A stretch of DNA of 52,855 nucleotides from Oscillospiraceae bacterium (GTDB lineage Bacteria > Bacillota > Clostridia > Oscillospirales > Oscillospiraceae): contig JAJPYE010000019.1 in the NCBI GenBank assembly GCA_021205095.1, forward strand, positions 1 to 52,855, in the 5' to 3' direction. Shown here in pieces: positions 42,841-50,720 of the stretch (positions within the stretch are counted from its first letter, which is position 1; every line of letters begins with the position of its first letter). Made by a program: the position numbers and the translations under genes. Under the pieces are notes generated by a model, which saw only the letters and a program-made list of their open reading frames with translations, was not told the origin of the DNA and searched no databases.

Positions 42841-42869
42841 ATCATATCACGCCCAATGGATTCATTCAA
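42841..42869 (-). promoter_or_regulatory. Predicted promoter of the tat operon
   Basis: TTGAAT (42869-42864) and an extended -10 TGATATGAT (its TATGAT at 42846-42841) with a 17-base spacer on the minus strand. Confidence 0.6.
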
Positions 42870-42888
42870 GAAAAATTCACAAAATTGA

Positions 42889-42917
42889 TTGCAAAATAAC
42901 AGATTCTTTTATATAAT
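42889..42917 (+). promoter_or_regulatory. Predicted promoter giving a leaderless transcript
   Basis: TTGCAA (42889-42894), a 17-base spacer and a perfect TATAAT (42912-42917). Its expected start, 6-8 bases on, coincides with the ATG at 42925 of the next gene, which has no ribosome site. Confidence 0.6.
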
Positions 42918-42924
42918 AAAAATT

Positions 42925-44151
42925 ATGATAAAACGATTTGACCAGCTTTTCGGGGATATTGTGGCAATCCTACGCCGGGATTACGCCGGATGGGAGACTC
43001 CGAAGGGCTTTGACCCGCAATATTATAATCAGGCCATCGGCCAGGCCTGGCACGACGACCGGCTGGACGAGCTACTGTTTCTGCGGTACGTCAGCCAAAT
43101 GCTGGCCTGCACCGGGAACCGGGCCCTGCGCCTTGAACTGCTGCCCCAGGGGGATTACGCACCCTACGGCCCCGGCTTTTTCACCCGCCGGTATGAGGAC
43201 AGCCTGGTCGTCACCGCTCTGGCGGGAGAGACGCGGCTGGCCGTAGGCGACCGTATCACTGCCGTCAACGGCGGCAGCCCCGCCCGGCACCGGCAGACCA
43301 TCCAAAAGAATTTCTTCTACGCCGACGAGAACGCCCCGGAGCGGGAGGACTGGAACGGCCTGCTGAAAATGGCGGGCACTGTCACCGTGCAGGGGGAGAC
43401 CATCCCCCTGTCCCATTATCCCAGAAAAAGCCCTCATCCCGGCCCGGCGGTTCGGCTGCTGGAGGGAGACGTGCTGTATCTGCGTCCCCCGGCGCTGAAC
43501 GAGCCGGAGGCAGCGGAGGCCCTGACAGCCGGATGGGAAGGAAAATCCTTTCAGGGGCTGATTTTGGATATGCGCCAGGGGGAGGGATGCCGCGAGGAGG
43601 CATTTTACCCCCTGCTCCCCTGGCTTTGCGGGGAGGACAGATCCTTGTCTGCCCTGCTGGGGCCGTCGGAACTGTTTGTGAACTATACCCCCCTGAACTG
43701 CGCCCTGAAGGGGGCGACCCTGGAGAGTATCCCCGGCGGGGCGGCCTATGAGGCCGAGCTGCGGGCGAAGGCCGGACAGGGCTTCCTTTTGGAGGACAGC
43801 GCCCCGGAGGAGCGGATCATCCCCGGACGGGGGCCGAAACGGCGGGCCGTTCTGACCGATACCTGGTGCCGGGACGCGGCGGAGGGGCTGGTTCTGGCGG
43901 CGAGAAACGCCGGGGCGGCGCTGATTGGCCGCCCCACCCTGGGTACCCTGGACTACAGCGGCCTGGTGTCATGCAGGCTGGACGACAGATTTATATTCAC
44001 CTGGCCCACGGCCATCACCAGAGAGGCCAGGGAGGGCCGGGGCATGATGGGGGTCGGCGTCCAGCCGGATGTCTATATCCCCTGGACGCCGGAGGAGTGT
44101 ACACGGGACGTGCTTTTGGGCGCGGCTCTGGACTATATACATAAGGGATAA
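42925..44151 (+). CDS. S41/C-terminal-processing-peptidase-like protein lacking catalytic residues
   Basis: A 408-aa protein. About residues 75-125 are PDZ-like (LAVGDRITAVNGGSPA) and the C-terminal half follows the S41 tail pattern: RRAVLTDTWCRDAAEGLVLA, then ALIGRPTLGTLDYSG, then GVGVQPDVYIPWTPEE. Where active S41 enzymes have T-x-S-A-x-E and T-x-G-K, this one reads CRDAAE and TLGT, so the Ser and Lys of the dyad are missing. No signal peptide is seen. The ATG 42925 has no ribosome site and lies at the predicted transcription start. It precedes the Tat-exported reductase by 17 bases. It may bind peptides or act as a structural partner. Confidence 0.7.
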   Translation: MIKRFDQLFGDIVAILRRDYAGWETPKGFDPQYYNQAIGQAWHDDRLDELLFLRYVSQMLACTGNRALRLELLPQGDYAPYGPGFFTRRYEDSLVVTALAGETRLAVGDRITAVNGGSPARHRQTIQKNFFYADENAPEREDWNGLLKMAGTVTVQGETIPLSHYPRKSPHPGPAVRLLEGDVLYLRPPALNEPEAAEALTAGWEGKSFQGLILDMRQGEGCREEAFYPLLPWLCGEDRSLSALLGPSELFVNYTPLNCALKGATLESIPGGAAYEAELRAKAGQGFLLEDSAPEERIIPGRGPKRRAVLTDTWCRDAAEGLVLAARNAGAALIGRPTLGTLDYSGLVSCRLDDRFIFTWPTAITREAREGRGMMGVGVQPDVYIPWTPEECTRDVLLGAALDYIHKG

Positions 44152-44168
44152 AACAGGAGGAGCAGAAC

Positions 44169-46112
44169 ATGGGCAAGGAAAAGAAGGAGAAAAAACAGCT
44201 CTCCCGGCGGGAGTTTCTCAAGGGGGCCGGGGCGGTAACGGCAGGAGCGGCAGCGGTCAGCATCCTTGGCGTGGGAGCCTTTGCCTCCAATGAGCCGGAC
44301 GCGGCCACCGGGGCCTCTGTCAGCACCGGCAGCAGCGGCAGCGGGGATACCACAGTCAGCGGCGGCACCACCACGGACGACCGGGTCTATGGGTACAGCG
44401 GCCCCGGAGATTGGCTGGGCCAGGCCCCGGAGATCGCAGACAGCGACATCAGCAAGACCCTGGAATGTGACGTGGCCGTCATCGGTCTGGGCCACGGGGG
44501 AACCCAGGCGGTGCTGGCGGCGGCGGAAAAGGGCGCCAAGGTCATCGGCGTGGAAAAACAGACCAAAGACACCCACTCCTGGTTCGGAGAGGATTTCGGC
44601 TGCTGGAACTCCCAGGTGCAGGTGGAGCAGGCGGGCTTCGGCCCCTATGACCTGGGAGAGGTGGTGGATGAGTTCATCACCCGCGGCGGCGGGCGGGCCT
44701 ATCCCGACATCGTCCGGCTGTATGTGCAGAACTCCGGCCCCACCATGGATCATATGCTTGAAATCTGCAAGGAGATGGGGGTGGACTCCCGTGTCTACAC
44801 CTATGACAACACCAGAGACGGCTGGCTCATCATCCAGGCCAACTTCGACTACGACAAATGGGCCTCCGGGGCAGATATATACGACTGCCTGCGCAAGGAT
44901 TACCCCATCTGGCCCGGCACCAAAACCTGGGCCGCCTCCTGCCAGTTTATGGGGGAGTACAGCGACACCCAGGTAAACGGCGTGGCCGCCAACTCCAAAA
45001 TCGGCCTGGTGCAGCAGGCCTGCCTGGACAAGGCCACCAGAGACCTGGGTGCGGAGCTGTTGTATAACACCTCCGGGGTGGTGCTGGTGCAGGATTCCAG
45101 CAAGGCCGTCACCGGGGTCATCGTCCAGGACAACAGCACTGGGGAATATATCCGCATCAACACCGCCAAGGGCGTGGTCATGGCCGGGGGCGACTACTCC
45201 GCCAACGCGGATATGTGCTGGGCGCTGCTGAACGAATACATGGAGCGGAACGAGCGCTCCGGCGGCTCCAAGAGCCGGTTCTACTCCTCCGGGTGGGACG
45301 GCTCCTCGGTGAAAATGCTGTGCTGGGCCGGGGGCTACATAGAACCGGCTCCCCGCGGCACCATGATTCTGGGGGGCGGCCCCAGCAGCGGGCCGTGGGG
45401 CGCCAACTCCATGCTCTGGCTGAACGCGGAGGGCAAGCGCTTCTGCAACGAGGGGAACATCACCGCCGCCCAGACCGCCACCTCCCGCCAGAAAAAGGGT
45501 ACCGGCTGCCTGGTGACAGACCAGAAGTGGTTCAAGGGCGTCTGCGCCAGCGGTCTGGAGCATCAGGGGCCAAACGGAGGCCGTCCCCAGTATTACCAGG
45601 ACATGATAGACGGCATGAACGCCTTAAAGCCCGGCGGGCGGGCCAACATCATCGGCTGCACCATCGCCGAGCGGATGAGCGGCTCCGTCATGTGCGGGGA
45701 AACGCTGGAGGACATCGCCAAAATGGTGGGCTATGACGACGAGGCCACCGCCAATATGCTGGAAGCCGTGGCCCGGTATAACGAGATGTGCTACGCCGGG
45801 CAGGACACGGATTTCGGCAAGCGGGCGGAGGCCCTGATTCCCGTGGACAAGGGCCCCTATTACGCCTGCACCGGCACCATGGGCAGCTTCAGCGCCAGCC
45901 CCTCCATGGTCACAATGTCCGGGGTTATGACCGACGCCCGGCTGAACGTCCTGGACGGCAGCATGAATCCCATCAAGGGCCTGTACACCTGCGGCAACTC
46001 CCTGGGAGGCCGCTACGGCACCGGCTACTGCACCCCCTGCGCCGGCACCTCCATCGGCATGGCCGGCACCCACGGCAGACTAGCGGGTCAGTTCGTGTGC
46101 GAGGAGGAGTAA
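44169..46112 (+). CDS. Tat-exported FAD-dependent reductase (fumarate-reductase-like flavoprotein)
   Basis: A 647-aa flavoprotein with twin-arginine signal SRREFLKGAGAV (residues 12-23) and a cleavable hydrophobic stretch ending GAFA. A Ser/Gly/Thr linker follows, then an FAD_binding_2 fold: Rossmann AVIGLGHGGTQAVLAAA and the late GLYTCGNSLGGRYGTGYC. There are no heme motifs and no FMN_bind domain, so electrons must come from a partner. It belongs to the large group of outside-facing reductases for organic acceptors (fumarate, urocanate and others); the substrate is unknown. Start ATG 44169 has AGGAGGAG. Its position beside tat and rnf genes suggests export and electron supply. Confidence 0.87.
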   Translation: MGKEKKEKKQLSRREFLKGAGAVTAGAAAVSILGVGAFASNEPDAATGASVSTGSSGSGDTTVSGGTTTDDRVYGYSGPGDWLGQAPEIADSDISKTLECDVAVIGLGHGGTQAVLAAAEKGAKVIGVEKQTKDTHSWFGEDFGCWNSQVQVEQAGFGPYDLGEVVDEFITRGGGRAYPDIVRLYVQNSGPTMDHMLEICKEMGVDSRVYTYDNTRDGWLIIQANFDYDKWASGADIYDCLRKDYPIWPGTKTWAASCQFMGEYSDTQVNGVAANSKIGLVQQACLDKATRDLGAELLYNTSGVVLVQDSSKAVTGVIVQDNSTGEYIRINTAKGVVMAGGDYSANADMCWALLNEYMERNERSGGSKSRFYSSGWDGSSVKMLCWAGGYIEPAPRGTMILGGGPSSGPWGANSMLWLNAEGKRFCNEGNITAAQTATSRQKKGTGCLVTDQKWFKGVCASGLEHQGPNGGRPQYYQDMIDGMNALKPGGRANIIGCTIAERMSGSVMCGETLEDIAKMVGYDDEATANMLEAVARYNEMCYAGQDTDFGKRAEALIPVDKGPYYACTGTMGSFSASPSMVTMSGVMTDARLNVLDGSMNPIKGLYTCGNSLGGRYGTGYCTPCAGTSIGMAGTHGRLAGQFVCEEE

Positions 46113-46257
46113 AATCAGCAATTTTTCCAATTTTCACCATGCTGCGCCGCCGCGCATATTTGGCGGGCGGCGGTGCAAACTACTCCTGATAAGACCGGCG
46201 CTGGCTGGGGATGGATGGATTTCCGGGCGGGCGCTGGAAGCAAAAGGAGTCATTTTC

Positions 46258-46470
46258 ATGGTCATTGACAGAATTGCCCTGATCCTCGCCATCATCGGCG
46301 GGCTGAACTGGGGCAGCATCGGCCTGTTTCGATTCGATATTGTGGCGTGGATTTTCGGCGGGCAGACCGCCGCCGTCTCGCGGGTGATTTATACCCTGGT
46401 GGGCCTGGCGGCGCTGTGGTGTATTTCCCTGCTGTTCCGCGCCCGCGATGAGGCGGACGAGGAGGCATGA
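46258..46470 (+). CDS. DUF378-family small membrane protein
   Basis: A 70-aa protein with two membrane helices. The opening DRIALILAIIGGLNWGSIGLF is the hallmark of the DUF378 (YuzA-like) family, whose function is unknown. An acidic tail RARDEADEEA ends it. Start ATG 46258 has AAAGGAG. It lies in the same direction 145 bases after the reductase gene; the gap holds only a GC-rich imperfect hairpin. Confidence 0.88.
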   Translation: MVIDRIALILAIIGGLNWGSIGLFRFDIVAWIFGGQTAAVSRVIYTLVGLAALWCISLLFRARDEADEEA

Positions 46471-46640
46471 CCCCGGAGGGGGCAAATATGGAGAGGCTGC
46501 GGCAAGGCGATCGCTTTGACGCGGCCCTCTTTTATTCATAAAGGAAAGGGCGGCCTCATGCCCATCTCCCCTGTTTCGCCCCTTTTCTCACGTTCAATGA
46601 GGTATAGTGGGACAAGAGATTGGAAAAAGGGGGGAAATCA

Positions 46641-47444
46641 ATGCCTGTGGTAAAAACCGGGCGGCGCCGGACGGGAGAGGGAATCCTGATGATCTCTGTG
46701 GAGGAGATAGACCCCAACCCCTTTCAGCCCCGGCAGAGCTTTGACCGGCGGGCGCTGGAGGAGCTGGCGGACAGCATAGGCCGGTATGGGGTGCTAAGTC
46801 CCCTTTCCGTCCGCCGCCGGTGCGGGCGGTACGAGCTGGTGGCCGGGGAGCGGCGGCTGCGGGCGGCTAGGCTGGCGGGGCTGGAGCAGGTACCCTGTAT
46901 TTTGCTGGACGTGGACGGAGCGGAGTCCGGGGCTATCGCTCTGGTGGAAAATTTGCAGAGGCAGGATCTGGATTTCGTGGAGCAGGCCCAGGGGATCGCC
47001 CGGCTGATCGAGCTGTTCGGCCTGAGTCAGGAGGAATGTGCCCGCCGCCTGGGAAAGAGCCAGCCCGCCATCGCCAACAAGCTGCGGCTTTTAAAGCTGC
47101 CGGAGGACGTGCTGGAACGTCTGCGGGACGCGGGCCTGACGGAACGGCATGGCCGGGCGCTGCTGCGTCTGCCGGAGGACATGAACCGGCGGGAGGCTCT
47201 GGAGTACATCATCCGGCACCATCTCACCGTTTCCGCCACCGACCGATACATCGACAGCCTGCTTTGTCCCCCGCCGCCCGTGGAGGAAAAGGGACTCAAC
47301 CGCCTCGTGCTGAAGGACGTGGGGGTGTTTTTGAACAGCCTCCAGCACAGCGTAGACGTGATGCGTCAGGGGGGCGTGGACGTGGGAGTGCGCCGCCAGC
47401 AGACGGAGCAGGAGGTGGTGGTAACAATCCGCATCCGCCGGTGA
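46641..47444 (+). CDS. ParB/Noc-family DNA-binding protein
   Basis: A 267-aa protein of the ParB family. The N-terminal CTP-binding part shows IDPNPFQPRQSFD, GRYELVAGERRLRAARLAG and ALVENLQRQDLDFVEQA; these are the C, GERRxRA and ENxQR boxes. A helix-turn-helix (SQEECARRLGKSQPAIANKLRLLKLP) and a C-terminal part ending VVVTIRIRR complete it. It is closest in style to Noc, the nucleoid-occlusion factor. No parA, rsmG or gidA lies next to it, so it is not at the origin cluster. Start ATG 46641 has an AGGGGGG site. Confidence 0.86.
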   Translation: MPVVKTGRRRTGEGILMISVEEIDPNPFQPRQSFDRRALEELADSIGRYGVLSPLSVRRRCGRYELVAGERRLRAARLAGLEQVPCILLDVDGAESGAIALVENLQRQDLDFVEQAQGIARLIELFGLSQEECARRLGKSQPAIANKLRLLKLPEDVLERLRDAGLTERHGRALLRLPEDMNRREALEYIIRHHLTVSATDRYIDSLLCPPPPVEEKGLNRLVLKDVGVFLNSLQHSVDVMRQGGVDVGVRRQQTEQEVVVTIRIRR

Positions 47445-47468
47445 CGGCGGAAATTTTGGGACTTCCTC

Positions 47469-47497
47469 TTGCCAGGGGTGTCTGCCGGGTATAAAAT
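47469..47497 (+). promoter_or_regulatory. Predicted promoter of the MATE gene
   Basis: TTGCCA (47469-47474), 17 bases and TAAAAT (47492-47497), giving a leader of about 38 bases. Confidence 0.4.
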
Positions 47498-47541
47498 AAT
47501 TACATATAAAGTATAAAATAATACTCGATGGGAGATATAGT

Positions 47542-48906
47542 ATGGCGGGCGAGAGTCTGATAAACGATTATACCTCCGGCCCTGTGGCAAAGCAGCTTTT
47601 GGGCTTTGCCTGGCCTTTTATGGTGTCAAATCTGCTGCAAACAGCCTATAACCTGGTGGACATGATGGTGGTGGGTCGGTTCGTGGGAGCCGCCGGGCTT
47701 TCCGCCGTCAGCGTGGGGGCGGATCTGTTGCATTTCTATACCTTCATCGGCATGGGCTTCTGCAACGCCGGTCAGGTTATTATCAGCCAGTATGTGGGCC
47801 TGGGAGACAGGAAGGGCCTGTCGAAAATTGTAGGCACCATGTTCACCTTCATCCTGAGCCTGAGCCTTGTTGTGTCCGCCCTGGGCCTGGTGGGGGTGGA
47901 CGCCATTATGGGCTGGCTGAACGTCCCGGCGGAAGCTCTGGATTCCTGCCGGGCCTACACGGTGTGCTGCACGGCGGGGCTGCTGTTCAGCTTCGGCTAT
48001 GTGATGGTGGCCGCCATCCTCCGGGGCATGGGAGACGCCAAGAGACCGCTGATTTTCGTGGCGATCGCCTCAGTCCTGAACATAGTGCTGGATGTGCTGC
48101 TTGTGTCTCAGGGCATGGGAACCCTTGGAGCGGCATTGGCTACGGTCATCGCCCAAGGAACCAGCTTCGTGTTTTCCGTGGTATACCTGTGGCGGCGGCG
48201 GGAACGGCTGGGCTTTGACTTCCAGCTCCGTGACTTGATTCCCGATCGACGGAACCTGAGTCTGCTGCTGAAGCTGGGGATTCCCATGATGATTCAAACC
48301 TGCGCCATCAGCGTCTCCACCCTGTTCGTTTCCAGCCGCATCAACACCTACGGCGTCACGGTCTCCGCCGTCACCGGGGTCGGCGCCAAGCTGTCCACCA
48401 TCGCCAGCATCGTTACCCAGGCCCTGAGCCAGGCAGGAGCCACCATGGTGGGCCAGAACTTCGCCGCCCGGAAGCCGGAGCGGGTGCAAAAAACGCTGGT
48501 CACATCCATTGCGCTGGGGGGAGCCTTCGCTGTCCTGCTGTCCGCCGTCATGGTTCTCTGGCCGGAGCAGGTGTTCGCCCTGTTTAACAGCGAGCCGGAG
48601 GTGCTGGCCATGAGCCATGCCTATGTGGGGATCGCGGTGCTGAACTTCTTCGGCTGGGCCTGCCGTGGGCCAAGCACCGCCCTGTGTAACGGCATGGGTT
48701 TTCCCGCCATGAATTTTACTTTGGGCCTGATCGACGGGGTAGTCATGCGCATCGGTCTGTGCCTGCTGCTGGGAGAGGCGCTCCAAATGGGCGTCCAGGG
48801 CTACTGGCTTGGCAGCGCCCTGGCGGGCTATGCCTTTTTCATCGTCATGTTCCCATACTTCCTCTCCGGCAGGTGGAAAAAACGCCAGCCGCCAGTTGTA
48901 GAATAA
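47542..48906 (+). CDS. MATE-family efflux transporter
   Basis: A 454-aa antiporter with twelve membrane helices in two similar halves. The opening PVAKQLLGFAWPFMVSNLLQTAYNLVDMMVVGRFVG and the second-half GIPMMIQTCAISVSTLFVSS with QALSQAGATMVGQNFAA are typical of the DinF/NorM-like clostridial group. It exports cationic drugs or metabolites using Na+ or H+. Start ATG 47542 has GGGAG upstream. It is a single-gene unit ending at a strong terminator; no regulator is adjacent. Confidence 0.92.
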   Translation: MAGESLINDYTSGPVAKQLLGFAWPFMVSNLLQTAYNLVDMMVVGRFVGAAGLSAVSVGADLLHFYTFIGMGFCNAGQVIISQYVGLGDRKGLSKIVGTMFTFILSLSLVVSALGLVGVDAIMGWLNVPAEALDSCRAYTVCCTAGLLFSFGYVMVAAILRGMGDAKRPLIFVAIASVLNIVLDVLLVSQGMGTLGAALATVIAQGTSFVFSVVYLWRRRERLGFDFQLRDLIPDRRNLSLLLKLGIPMMIQTCAISVSTLFVSSRINTYGVTVSAVTGVGAKLSTIASIVTQALSQAGATMVGQNFAARKPERVQKTLVTSIALGGAFAVLLSAVMVLWPEQVFALFNSEPEVLAMSHAYVGIAVLNFFGWACRGPSTALCNGMGFPAMNFTLGLIDGVVMRIGLCLLLGEALQMGVQGYWLGSALAGYAFFIVMFPYFLSGRWKKRQPPVVE

Positions 48907-48911
48907 AAACC

Positions 48912-48946
48912 AGGCCCCGCGTCAAAACTGGTTTGACGCGGGGCCT
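48912..48946. terminator. Bidirectional terminator after the MATE gene
   Basis: A 15-bp perfect stem (AGGCCCCGCGTCAAA with its complement) and a 5-base loop, followed by TTTT; on the left AAAAACC serves the minus strand, whose 38-aa gene ends at 48949. Confidence 0.9.
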
Positions 48947-48948
48947 TT

Positions 48949-49065
48949 TCATGCTCCTTCTTCTATGGAGTCCATGTATTCGTAATAGTCCGCTTCGCAG
49001 GCGAACAGCATATAGCGGCTGCCCACCTTGCCATAAAAGCCGCTGGATGTGAAATACCCTCGCAT
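48949..49065 (-). CDS. 38-aa conserved-looking small protein
   Basis: A very short gene with a strong ribosome site (AACAGGAGG) before ATG 49065. The product has a strand-rich start (RGYFTSSGFYGKVG), then RYMLFACEADYYEYMDSIEE. I recall similar short proteins in gut Clostridia but cannot give a family. The longer open frame upstream (to 49203) has no ribosome site and overlaps the next gene. It lies downstream of the C39-like gene in the same direction. Confidence 0.6.
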   Translation of the reverse strand: MRGYFTSSGFYGKVGSRYMLFACEADYYEYMDSIEEGA

Positions 49066-49159
49066 GACGACGCCTCCTGTTTTGGTTTTCCTTTCGGTGT
49101 CTTTAGTATACCAAAACAGATGTCCCATAAAACAGACAGCAAGCAGGAAAATCAAAAAC

Positions 49160-49660
49160 TTACAAAGCCCGCTCCTTGGGGACGATAACCACCACAGACC
49201 CAAAGCGGCAATGCGTGGAAAAAAATTCCTCCATCGGACAGATCATGTCCTCCATACCGTCGGCCACGTTAAGGAAGCGATACTCTCCTTTCTCCCGGCG
49301 GAGAAAGGGAATGTAATGGAGTTCCTTCCCCTCCCAATAGCGCAGGATTCCTGCCGAAGCCTTTCCCGCCGCCCGCAGGCTGGCCCGCCGCCCCCAACAC
49401 TGGCGATAATCGCCAAAACCGGCCAGATACTGTCGCAGCACCCGAACGGGGGTGGGGCCTGGCATTTTGGCCGGATGGATACCGTTCAGCCCGGCCAGAA
49501 CCTCCTGAAACGGAACCTCCCGTCCCTGGGCGCGGAGCAGGTCGAAGGCCGCCACCCAGCCACAGCCGTTGATGTTGGAGGTGGAGCCCCGGTAGGGATA
49601 GGCGGCGAAATAATCCTGGTCAATAATATATCCGTCTTCGGAAAAACCGTTCTGCGGCAC
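49160..49660 (-). CDS. C39-like papain-fold protein without signal peptide
   Basis: A 166-aa protein in which Cys33 (NINGCGWVAAFDLL), His115 (ELHYIPFLRR) and Asn131 or Asp134 (FLNVADGM) are in the order of a C39-type triad, resembling a Peptidase_C39_2-type domain with Cys-Gly at the helix start. There is no export signal. It starts at GTG 49660 with AAGGAGG 8 bases upstream. The small gene at 48949-49065 follows. Whether it is an active peptidase is not certain. Confidence 0.65.
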   Translation of the reverse strand: MPQNGFSEDGYIIDQDYFAAYPYRGSTSNINGCGWVAAFDLLRAQGREVPFQEVLAGLNGIHPAKMPGPTPVRVLRQYLAGFGDYRQCWGRRASLRAAGKASAGILRYWEGKELHYIPFLRREKGEYRFLNVADGMEDMICPMEEFFSTHCRFGSVVVIVPKERAL

Positions 49661-49693
49661 GGAGCCAGCCTCCTTTCACGCTGTATATTTTTC

Positions 49694-49722
49694 ATTATAG
49701 CATGGATTCCCTTCGGAGGAAA
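49694..49722 (-). promoter_or_regulatory. Predicted promoter of the C39-like gene
   Basis: TTTCCT (49722-49717) and extended -10 TGCTATAAT (its TATAAT at 49699-49694) with a 17-base spacer. Confidence 0.55.
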
Positions 49723-49736
49723 GAGGTGAAAAAAGC

Positions 49737-49765
49737 TTTACGAACCGACCCGGTCGTTGTATAAT
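49737..49765 (+). promoter_or_regulatory. Predicted promoter of the lipid-kinase gene, with inverted repeat
   Basis: TTTACG (49737-49742) and TATAAT (49760-49765), 17 bases apart. The spacer holds CGACC-C-GGTCG (49746-49756), a possible operator. Confidence 0.45.
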
Positions 49766-49841
49766 CAATGTATATCACTTGTAGCTTAGTTGTTATAAGA
49801 TATTACATCCGCGCCCTGCGTGGACGGAAAGAGAGACAGCC

Positions 49842-50679
49842 ATGATCTTTATCCTCTATAATCCCCATGCCTGCAGCGGCAATGGATATGCCGGCGTACA
49901 GAAGGTGGTAGACAGCCTTTGGCCGGAAAGGCCGGAGGTGCGGGACATCACGCAGACGGATATTCGCCCCTTTCTGACCGGCCTGGGGACGGAGGATCAG
50001 GTAATCCTTTGTGGCGGAGACGGCACGCTCCATTTTGTAATAAACGCCCTGGACGGGACAGCACCCGCCGTCCCGGTCTATGTGTGGTGGTTCGGCACGG
50101 GGAATGACTTTCTCCGAGATGTGCGGCCCACAAACGGAGTGCGGAAGGCCCGGCTGAACGACTATATGCAGCGTCTGCCAACCGTAGAGGTAAACGGCGA
50201 GGCCAGGCGCTTTCTCAATAACAGCAGCTTCGGCCTGGAGACAGGTGTGCGAACTGGGAGACGAAATAAAGCAAACGCGCAAGACCAAGGTGAGCTATGT
50301 TATGCTGGCCCTGCGACTGGTGCTGGGCCGGTACCACTGGACAAACGCTACTGTCACCGTGGACGGAGAGACCCATCACTATAAAAAAGTGTGGATTGCC
50401 TCGGCGCTGAATGGTCGATACATCGGCGGCGGCATTAAAATCGCCCCAGACCAGAATCGTTTGAGCGAAACTCTTTGCTGCATTGTATGGCACGACACCG
50501 GGCGATTCGGCACCCTTCTGCGGCTTCCCTCCCTTCTGTGGGGCGGTCATGTGAAGATGAAGAAAAAGTGCGACGTCTTTTTTGGCCGGGATATTACGGT
50601 GGAGTTTGAACGCCCCTGCGCCATCCAACTGGACGGAGAGGTCATCTCCGGCGTCACCCGCTACCGGGCCCGGAAGTGA
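49842..50679 (+). pseudogene. Frameshifted diacylglycerol kinase-like gene (YegS/DgkB type)
   Basis: Two overlapping frames together cover one lipid-kinase protein of about 278 residues. The first (from ATG 49842) has the nucleotide site ILCGGDGTLHFVINAL and GTGNDF, then runs to FLNNSSFGLETG. The second picks up at 50245 with VCELGDEIKQT and continues through TVDGETHHYKKVWIASALNGRYIGGG to a normal C-terminus. One extra G in ACAGGTGTG (50241-50249) explains the shift. Without it the protein reads through to 50679. It would phosphorylate diacylglycerol or a related lipid. The break is either a real mutation or a sequencing error. Confidence 0.82.
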
Positions 50680-50720
50680 GCGCGCCACGGCTGACCATTA
50701 ACTTATAGGAGGAAACAACC

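Noticed and set aside
46113-46257. A structured RNA between the reductase and DUF378 genes
   Set aside because: The GC-rich CGCCGCC/GGCGGCG pairing is imperfect and has no T-tract or conserved motif; it may be chance in GC-rich DNA.
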